Source of the DNA: Effrenium voratum
Lineage: Eukaryota; Sar; Dinophyceae; Suessiales; Symbiodiniaceae
Assembly (NCBI GenBank): GCA_963377175.1
Contig: CAUJNA010002935.1
Location: 571,001-635,000, forward strand
Length of the DNA stretch: 64,000 nt
Direction of reading: 5' to 3'
Positions 45,181 to 53,202 of this stretch are shown piece after piece. The notes under the pieces are model-generated. The model did no database searches. It was given only the letters and a program-made list of their open reading frames with translations, and was not told the DNA's origin. Each line of letters begins with the position of its first letter. Positions within the stretch are counted from its first letter, which is position 1. The translations under genes were made by a program, and so were the position numbers.

Positions 45181-46554
45181 ATGCTGCTCGAGATGGCAAA
45201 GCGACAGTTTTCATTCGAAACGGCTGAGATTTGCATCCTCAGAATGCCTCAGGGCTGCCAAACTTTTGCAGTCTGGTGGTGGGTATCGAGCTATGTGTAT
45301 GTATGCATACATACATATATATATATACACATGTTTACGATTACATAGCTTTATATTCAGCAGTCAAAATACCCTCAATTGTCTAGGGTCCACTTTTGGA
45401 TAAGGGGGACTGACTGCTCGTTTTCTCACGGTTAGTACGGCAACCAAAGTCATACTTCGATTCCGCGGCTGCAACAATTGGGCTGAGATCGCCGATTTAT
45501 CCCAAAGCCCCTCTTGTTACGCCCAGCGTGCCGAGGCCAAATGAAGACACATGCCTGACCCTTAGTGTAAGGGAAGAACGCAGCTATGCGCAGACAGTCT
45601 TTGAGCTCCATACAAGCATATATATTGTAACGGGACTAGCCTCGTGTTAAGCACCTCTAACCACGGTTATGCCCACTGACTGAGTGCTTCCCATTGGGAG
45701 GGCGAAAGCTTGGACTTAGTCGGGTGCTAGATAGCCTGCGCATTCCAAAGCCTTCCGGTCAAGGGTGTGATTTCCGGTGTTTTCTTCTGGAACCCATCAA
45801 TTGCTGACAGGTAGCCCGTACCTCCCGATGTCCGCAATTTTGACGTTTTTTCCATGCCTTGAGGAGAAGTCTAAACGCATCATGTTTGCTTGTTTGCGTA
45901 GTGTGGTGTTTTTGCCGTGTTTAGTTTGTTGTTCATTTTTTCTGGGGGGGCTAGTTATGTTGTTCTCAAGCAGCATGGCGACCTGCAAGCCTTTTGGGAA
46001 TGTCGCTGGTTCTGTTTTCATGGACCCACTTTTGGGATGGTTGAAAGGGAGCTGCGGGAAACAAACCGGGAGGAGTTGGTCCCTTGAAAGGGGTTGACTC
46101 GCAAGAGAAAAGTCGCCTTCTGTTTCGCCATCGTTCTTTGTGAGCATCAGCCACTCTTGAGACACACCCCTTGAACAACTGCCAGAGATTGCAAAAAGAC
46201 AAACCCCCCAAAGTACAAGCTCCTTGGAAGTTTCAAAGGAAGCCAAGGGCCCTGTTCAACTTCCAGCCTGCTTCCTTTTGCCCAACCAAACACAGGGATC
46301 ATGATTTTGACTGTCTCTGGGAGTGATCAAAGTCAGAAACTTGGGTTGTTTCCCTTTACCCCTCAGGGTGCGACTTTGACGATGGTAGCGTAGTTGGATG
46401 TCAGAGTGCATGTCCGAACGGCGGGTATGGGCCAAATGGAAACATGAAGCTCACCTCCAGGCCTCCAGGGACCTGGGAGGCGAGGAAACCGGAGAGAGGG
46501 GCACAACGCGCAGCTTGCGGCTTGCGGCCTTCCGAGGCTCCACTGTGGCGCCCA

Positions 46555-46705
46555 GCCCTGCGGTGGGCTTCCCGTCGCCAAGTCCATCCACGCCCTGGTG
46601 GCCTGAGTCCCGGAACACGGGGGGGCCCAGCGGCTGGAGGGGTACCTCGAGGGCTGCTCGCTCATGATGTTTTACAACTCGGTGGGAAGCCCCTTGGACC
46701 ATTGA
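46555..46705 (+). pseudogene. Exon-like segment interrupted by TGA
   Basis: One + frame reads PCGGLPVAKSIHALVA, TGA (46604-46606), VPEHGGAQRLEGYLEGCSLM, MFYNS..., ending at TGA 46703-46705. The protein-like quality on both sides suggests a real exon carrying an in-frame TGA. Alternatives: the reverse-strand frame (VFRDSGHQGVDGLGDGKPTA), two separate exons, or chance. A GTGGGA donor follows FYNS in phase 0. Confidence 0.35.
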
Positions 46706-47023
46706 GCAATTCTGAAGATGGCACCTCACTCGACCCAGTTTAGGTTGAATGGCGAGAGGTACGTGTTTGGTGGGGGCTGCAAGGCTCATAGTTGCAAAAA
46801 AGAGCCAATGGGCCTTGGGCCAACCCACCCAGGAAGTGAGAACACCTGCGAAGGTCGAGACGATGTTGGCCAGCAAGTAATGGCTATTTGTCAAGTAGGT
46901 ATGTCCAAGTGGAGCTTTGCGTTTCACCGCTTGGGTGGGATCTTCGGTCGTTCACAAGTTAAAGCTACTAGCTGCATTGCCAGACTACGTAATAAGCGTT
47001 CAAGCAACAAGTCGACGTTGCAG

Positions 47024-47136
47024 GGGCTTCAGTCGTTTGGCCCAGGTTCCTCATACACCCCACGCACTCGCTCCAAGCTGAGGTCGCCTGCTCCAGAGAG
47101 GTCTCGCGTAGCAAACGATCTCTTTGAGGCCGACGG
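47024..47136 (+). CDS. Candidate exon, unknown protein
   Basis: Acceptor GACGTTGCAG, then GLQSFGPGSSYTPRTRSKLR, SPAPERSRVANDLFEAD, then GTGAGC. Phase 0 at the 5' end, matching the donor after FYNS at 46672. Ser/Arg/Pro-rich. Confidence 0.45.
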
Positions 47137-48225
47137 GTGAGCCTGTCTTGCAGAGAAACGAAGCTGCCACGTTGCCTGCTTTGGCCCACACCATTTCATA
47201 GGAAGCAGTGACTTAAACAAGGTAGAACGCGTTTTCTGAAGAGACACAGCCCTTTCTTCGTCTCAAGGCGAATCGAATATGTTTGACCTTTCGGGTTTCC
47301 CTTTTTGTTTGTTGCGGGTCCCAAAAGGCGCACCGGTCCCTTTGATTTCCAGGTCCTTGAGGTGAGTCTTGCAGCTTCCCCCTCGACCCGAAACCCGATC
47401 CAGAATCTGGATTTTGTAGGCTTTGTAAGACTTAAGGCCTTGCATTTTGGTGGATAGTCGTCCGGGGGGATTCCAGTGTTATGAGTTATGAGGCCTGTGC
47501 CGAAGACCACTCTGGGAATTTCGGCTAGGTGCAGTTCGGGATGGAACATGCTCACGCGCGCTTTCCTTAACATGTGTTTGCCTTCATGCTCTCCAGCGTG
47601 GATCCCGATGTTGCATTCTCGGGATGGAAGCCGTTGACAATGTCAGGATTAATCAACGGATTCATGCTTTTTGGCTTTCTAGCGTGATGACCTCATTGGA
47701 ACTTAATGACCTCCCATTTTCAGAGAACCCAATCAGCAGGTTGCCGGTTCCTGGGGCGATTCTAGCGGGTTGCGATCTGACTGCGATCCTGACCCACAAG
47801 CCGTAATTAGCTGTATCTTGGCGCGATCCAAGTCCGATGATGCGGCTGCGATTTGCGCAACAAAGAGTGCTGTAAGAATGCCTGAGTGGACGCACGCACC
47901 GCCACGTCATGCCGCAAGCCGGAATTTGTATTTAGCGCGTACACGTGTCTAGGGTTGGGCGCGTGAAAAGTAACAATCCCGCAACCCGCTTCCATTGGCT
48001 CCTGTGATCTTTTGTCGCGCAGTGTTCAGTCGCAAAAACCGCTCACCTGCTGACTCACGCATGCACCAGGCTTAGATGCCTTAGCAATAATAAGGGGATG
48101 AGGCCATCTTAAAAGCTTTCCCAGGAAAACACAGAATTCTCGGAGATAGAGGCCTTCCATGATGAGCCTTGTTTTTTTTGGTGAGCTGTGAGCAATCATT
48201 TCTTATATGTATTGATGGCATGTAC
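47137..48225. other. Target region of the retrotransposon, no clear gene
   Basis: Only weak frames (for example 47770-47952, CDPDPQAVISCILARSKSDD). The retrotransposon starts at the end of this stretch. Confidence 0.4.
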
Positions 48226-48526
48226 AGTCAAGAAATAACGACCCCTTTGCCCCCAAAGGCATGGTAACTTGCCTAGTTGTGTGTTCACTGGCGTGAGGTT
48301 TGCATGAGGCCACTTTGGTTTAGGTTGAGGGTTGCATGACATGACAGACTTGTCAAACGGCAAACGCCGTTTGGCTCAAGCGTTCACTGAAAAAGGGTGC
48401 TGAGTGCGGAACTAGAGTTTAGAGACAACCCCCTGAACCGCTGAGGGATTAACCACGGTCAATCCACCTCTTTTTGTTCAGGGCGCAGCCTTCGGCGCGC
48501 GTTTGGGGTTTCTTGCTCTTTTGATT
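48226..48526 (+). repeat. 5' LTR
   Basis: Identical to the 3' LTR except position 48398. The likely true ends are TCAAGAAA...CTTTTGA (48228-48524), short inverted ends rather than the usual TG...CA. It contains the hairpin CAAACGGC-AAAC-GCCGTTTG (48354-48373), a spliced-leader-like GCCGTTTGGCTCAAG (48366-48380), and near its end a member of the GC hairpin family (48483-48500). Confidence 0.95.
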
Positions 48527-48538
48527 GGTTATCAGCCG
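48525..48538 (+). other. Primer-binding site (initiator tRNA-Met type)
   Basis: TTGGTTATCAGCC directly after the LTR resembles the copia primer site TGGTATCAGAGC, complementary to the 3' part of initiator tRNA-Met, with one extra T. Confidence 0.6.
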
Positions 48539-48601
48539 TATAGCCTTTCTTTCGGGATTAACTAGGCCCTCCCTCAGCGGTTCCCCCATAAGGGGGCGCG
48601 C

Positions 48602-50585
48602 ATGGCCGTCGAGGAAGAGTACCACAAACGTGGTACCCGTGGAGGAGCCGCAAACAAGAAGCGAGTGTGGTGGGAGCTCCAGGAGGACGTGATCGACGAG
48701 GTCCAGCAGCGTTTTGGGTTTACACCACCCAAGTTGCAGTGGGAACAGGGATCAGAGGTGCAGCTTGCTGCCCTTCGGGCCTGGAACCGGGACGTCACCG
48801 AGCAGCGCTGGGAGGAGCTTCACAGGTGGCATCAGCCTACGGCCCTTCGCATCCGGGCAATCCGTGAAGAAGAACGGAGGGCCGCAGCCACTGGCGCGGC
48901 AGGTGCAAATCCAGTGCCTGCCACTCCCTCGTCTCCGACTCCCTCTACACCACCTCAGCAGCAGCAGGCGGCGCAGCCTTCCGTGGCCCAGCAGGCTTCA
49001 CCTGCTGAGGCTTGGTTGTCTACTCCGGCTTTGCCTACAGCGAGGACCGCAGCCCAAGGCGCGGTGACTGGTACAGCTCCGAGGAGAAGGACATCTACGA
49101 CCTCCCCACGGTCAGTGTCAAGGCAAGTTCTGCGAGCCAAGTACCCATCGTGCTTAGGTCTCGCTCTCGGTCAAGAACTCCGACACCGATCCAGGAGGCC
49201 GCAGCCCTCGGCGCGGCAGGCGAGTCGAGCAGTCACGAGCCTTTGGGAACCCGCAGAACTCCTCGCCCGACGACCAGTCGATCCTCGCGTGGCAGATCGA
49301 GGAGTGTGCCATCAAGGACCTCGCCAACCGACAGGCCGATCGTGCTGGCGCCAAGGAGCTCGGCCTATCCGACGGTCCGCATCGACCGGACCGGCACGTG
49401 GACACTGCAGAGGGAGCAGCCCTCCGGCGCTCCACGGGCATTTGCAGGCGAGCCCGCTCACGTCTACCGCAGTTCAGTGATCCTCACGAGCTGCCAACGG
49501 ACGTGTGGCTCCGCCCCGAGGCCTACGGGGAAAGGTCTAGTTCCTCGACCCCAAACTACGGGAATGCGGAGGTCTACCACCTGGCAGACTACTCCGACGG
49601 GGACACAGTGCACAACACAGAAGATTTGCTTTCAGGCAGAGCAGCATTCCGGGCGGGTGGGGTATACGAAGCACCGTTTCATAGACCTACAGTGCCGGCC
49701 TCACCTTCGGCCCCTGCTACGAAAGCCACAGTAAAGTGCGGGACGCGGCCAGCGGCGCGGGGAACAGTTGCAGCATTTTTGGCAAGCAGTCACGGGCGTG
49801 TTCCAAGCAAAGCAAGGTCTTCTTCGCCCCCACGCTTAGCGGCACCCCCAGCCAGAAAGGCTTCTGTCCCTGCAAGCAGCCGGCCTGGCCCACACATCAG
49901 GTTCAAGCAGCCGCCGGCATCGTTGAGGCTGCCACCAAAAGGGAAGGGAGCAGCCTTTGGCGCTCCAGACCCACCCTGGCGGCAACCGCCACAGCGAGAG
50001 CCACCGAAGCCTCCTCCACCAAGGCGAGAAAGCCACGGGATCCCAGATCCCCCACCACGGACAGCCCTCGCGGACCGGAAGACGCTCAACGTCGTCCTGG
50101 ACTGGCACGGGGTGCTCGACGTGAACATCCGCTCTGGGGGAAGGCTTCACCCACAGATCGTGGACGGATTGGTTCGTCTACAGACAGCTCACGGTCCATT
50201 CAACTGGATTATTTGCAGCTATTGTGGGGTGGAGCGCGAACGAACTACGGCACCGGAGATCGCCACAGCGAGGGTACACTTGGCTTACAGGGGCATCTAC
50301 GTTGGTACAACGCAGTTCACGCGCTCCAGGGTTGGCGTTGCTGGCAAAGCAAACCTGTTGCACGGCTGGGCAACACACATCCTCGTGGACGACAACGCCG
50401 CAATCTGTCGTGAGGCGCGACTTACAGGCGCGCACGCCTTCCGGGCGTACCCCAGCCAGGGGGTGCAAGGGACTCTGGACGCGTTGATTGCTATTGAGCA
50501 GTGGTTGGATCAAGCCGACCGAGCGACCATTCAGCCTGCCCGTGCACTTACTACCGCAGAGCTCCTTGAGGAGGTTCGCAGGTAG
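48602..50585 (+). CDS. Gag-like region with C-terminal HAD-like domain (frame-broken)
   Basis: Read in three registers: 48602 to about 49045 (MAVEEEYHKRGTRGGAANKK, then Pro/Gln-rich), about 49066 to 49197 (DWYSSEEKDIYDLPTVSVKA), and about 49218 to 50585. The last begins VEQSRAFGNPQNSSPDDQ, passes through a Pro/Ala-rich linker, and ends in a compact domain (about 50076-50520). That domain has the four HAD hydrolase signatures: VVLDWHGVLD (Asp nucleophile at 50100-50102), IICSYCG, AGKANLL and HILVDDN. The second Asp of motif I is His, so catalysis is uncertain. Each register change coincides with a 20-nt hairpin (49046-49065, 49198-49217). No zinc knuckle or protease DTG was seen. Confidence 0.6.
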
Positions 50586-50999
50586 CAGATCACCTGGTGC
50601 TCACGACAGGGGTGCAGCCGTTCGCGCACCTAGGATATTTTCCCAACCTGTGCAGGGGGCAGCCGTTGGCGCCCCGAAGAACTGTGGCGCAAAGACGCAC
50701 GAAGTCACACATTTCCAATTGCACACAACTGCATTGGTGAGCCTTCACATTTGCATCCAAATTGCAATCAAAAGTTTAGGTTCAAAGGAGATTCCCCATT
50801 ATCAATTAGTGAGGTATATCAATCCTTGTGTGACTGAGTGTGTTGCTGCATCATTCAATAATCTGTTTTGAGTGTAGCCGTAAGCGCACATCTCATAATC
50901 CCACCAGGCACAAATCACCGGCCTTGGAGAGTGCTGCCTTTGGCGCACTGACTTGGTTCGCGTGTGCAGCAAAAGCTATCGCATCCGTGCGGCTCAGGC
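50586..50999 (+). other. Inter-ORF region of the retrotransposon
   Basis: No sizeable frame. It carries three members of the GC hairpin family (50611-50630, 50656-50675, 50930-50949). Confidence 0.6.
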
Positions 51000-51833
51000 A
51001 TGAATCCCTCTGGCATTACACCCCCATCCGAAGATAGGTCTAGATCCTCACATGGCACAGACTATGATGACCCAGACCTTGCGGGTGCAATGGTGCCAGC
51101 CATGTCTGTTGTTAGGCATAACCCTAATAGCCCTGCACCAGATTCCGATGCAACCCCTGTTAGGCGCATGTTCGTTACCATCCTCATCAGAGCCGGCTGG
51201 AACGCCCGATCCAACCCAGAACCTCCCAGCTGCTGCATTTGTTGCGGGTGCCGCCGTTCAACGTGCCCACCATGCTTCCGATGTCGCGCTTCAGGCCGCT
51301 GAACATGCACAGCAACAGCAACTGCTGGCTGAGCAGGCCCGAAGGGAGGCGGGGGAACTCCCCAACAAAGGGAAGGGTTGTTTAGGCATCAGGCAATGAA
51401 CCTTGTAACCCAAGCTCAACAGGCCGTGAATTATGCACGTGAGCACGAGCTCAATGCGAGGCAGCAAGCCATTGGCGCTGCGGAGCAAGAGGAGGCAACC
51501 AGGCAACAGGCCGAGGTGCTTAGGCTTCAGGCGCAAACAGTCGTTTCCGAGGCCCATGAAGAGGTAGGTCAGACTAGGGCTTTAGCTGAAAGGTACGCAG
51601 CAGAGGTTCGCAACAGAGCTAATGCTGAACAGGCCCAGGCCCAAGCTCAGACCCAATACCTTTATCAGGAAGCACAACGTGCCGTAGCCGAACGTGATGC
51701 CACCATTCTAGCTCTGCAAGAGAAGGATTTGCAACAAGCGTCTAGGTTAGCCGAACTTGAAAGGACGGTTTCCCTTTTGCTTGAAGTCCGTCAGCCTCCG
51801 ACTCGCTCGCCGCAAAGTGCCCCGCAAGACTAA
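51000..51833 (+). CDS. Coiled-coil protein of the retrotransposon (gag-like)
   Basis: ATG at 51000 starts MNPSGITPPSEDRSRSSHGT, DYDDPDLAGAMVPAM. The register shifts near 51160-51190 to SLPSSSEPAGTPDPTQNLPA, AAFVAGAAVQRAHHASD, then back near a G5 run at 51350 to MNLVTQAQQAVNYAREHELN and a long Gln/Ala/Glu-rich heptad-like coiled coil, ending RSPQSAPQD at TAA 51833. Its place before integrase suggests the structural (gag) role, but there is no capsid signature I recognise. It overlaps the integrase frame by about 80 bases in the +1 register. Confidence 0.55.
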
Positions 51834-53202
51834 GAACACCGCAGCGCGTGTTGCTCGCAAACCCGATGGTCGTGCCGATGTCGGGATCGACAATCCTACT
51901 GCCCCGTTTCAACAGCTCGCCACTGACAGTGTCATCCTTGCGAAAGGAGATGAACATGCGGGCATTGGAGTCGGAGGGATTAAATCTCACCACGTCATCA
52001 GGGATGTTTTCTCTGGAGCAAGGATTGCATATCCTGTATCCAAAAGGGACACAGCAGCCCATTCCAAAAATCTAAGGCACTTCCTAGGTTTGAAAGCCAA
52101 CGAGCTCTCTCCGACATGTCTGGTCAAAATGGATGAAGCTGGAGAGCTTGAAGCGGCAGCTCATGAGGTCGGATTAACACCCGAAACCTCGCTGCCGAAC
52201 CGATGGCCCCACAATGCCGAGTTGGAAAGGGACATTAGGGAAGAAAAGGAATGTTGCAGATCCATCCACCTCCAGAGTGGGTTGCCATACGATCTACACA
52301 CTCACTCCTACCCCTTTGCGTGCCTCTCCATGTCATTCGACAGACCTGCAACATTCGACAAGGCTAAGACCCAATGGGAAGCCTTGACAAAGTCGAAGTT
52401 CGATGGCATTAGGCATTGCTTTGGTCAGCTTGTCTATTACCGTAAAAAGGGCATTAATAAGCGCACTCTAGAACCCAACTTGGCACCTGCTTTGTTTTTG
52501 GGCTGGAGGGTTGACGCAGGCCTTCGGTATCGCCATGTGGTCAAGGTCCTAGATTATCAAGAATTTAGGACTCGTCGAGCGATTGTAGTGCATGATGTCC
52601 CGGAAGCAGAACTCTTCGTTGAAGAAGGTGAGCCTTGCTTCCCCGTTGCGGCAGCAGCCCACAAGGCGCTGCGGACGGGGGAAGCCGAGGGTGAGCTCCC
52701 AGAAGTCGCTCTTAAAGAGGTTCCGTTTAGCGAAGTAGCTGCACCGCCGACTCCCGCTCCAGGCACGCCGCGAGGCGTGTACATCACTGTGGATCGGATA
52801 ATGCGGTTCCGTGAAACACCAGGTTGTCGAGGTTGTACTGGGCGCACCCGGTACCATACCCCCGAATGTCGACGCCGCTTCGCAAGGCTTGTCGATACAG
52901 AGAAAGCCGAGGAGCGCTCCAAGCGCTCGGCTGCCGTCGAGGTAGAGCGGTCACTTCGCCCCTCCGAAGCGATTGACCCAGTTCATGCAGCCAAGGAGGC
53001 ACGTCTCGAAGAAGACGATGCCGACCTTAAAAAGGCACTTGAGCTTTCCCGCCTTGAAAAGGCAGATCTATCTGATCCCGATGAGCTCGAAAAAGCACTG
53101 AGGGCATCCGAAGAGCATGATGATGCTCTTCGCGGCAAGCCAGCTCCGTCTCGGCCAGGGGGGATTCCTCCAACCGCGCCGCCACAACTGGCGCGGCGGT
53201 GA
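51757..53202 (+). CDS. Integrase and post-integrase region with tandem UIMs
   Basis: The frame is open from 51751. The integrase core has the DDE triad: D57 (LATDSVIL), D126 (LVKMDEAGE) and E157 (NAELERDIRE), spaced D-68-D-30-E. The post-core part (FGQLVYYRKKG ... PALFLGWRVDAGLRYRHVVK) matches copia integrases that keep the 'GxxxGYR'-like segment. The N-terminal HHCC zinc finger is absent. Further on is a C-x2-C-x6-H-x3-C cluster (GCRGC...HTPEC), then two ubiquitin-interacting-motif matches: residues 418-434 (DDADLKKALELSRLE) and 440-453 (DPDELEKALRASEE). It ends just inside a GC-rich inverted repeat and overlaps the RT frame by 79 bases in the -1 register. Confidence 0.85.
   Translation: MKGRFPFCLKSVSLRLARRKVPRKTKNTAARVARKPDGRADVGIDNPTAPFQQLATDSVILAKGDEHAGIGVGGIKSHHVIRDVFSGARIAYPVSKRDTAAHSKNLRHFLGLKANELSPTCLVKMDEAGELEAAAHEVGLTPETSLPNRWPHNAELERDIREEKECCRSIHLQSGLPYDLHTHSYPFACLSMSFDRPATFDKAKTQWEALTKSKFDGIRHCFGQLVYYRKKGINKRTLEPNLAPALFLGWRVDAGLRYRHVVKVLDYQEFRTRRAIVVHDVPEAELFVEEGEPCFPVAAAAHKALRTGEAEGELPEVALKEVPFSEVAAPPTPAPGTPRGVYITVDRIMRFRETPGCRGCTGRTRYHTPECRRRFARLVDTEKAEERSKRSAAVEVERSLRPSEAIDPVHAAKEARLEEDDADLKKALELSRLEKADLSDPDELEKALRASEEHDDALRGKPAPSRPGGIPPTAPPQLARR

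Noticed and set aside
48526..53200. Aspartic protease of the retrotransposon
   Set aside because: Looked for D[TS]G with flanking hydrophobic residues in all + frames of the 5' half; none was convincing.
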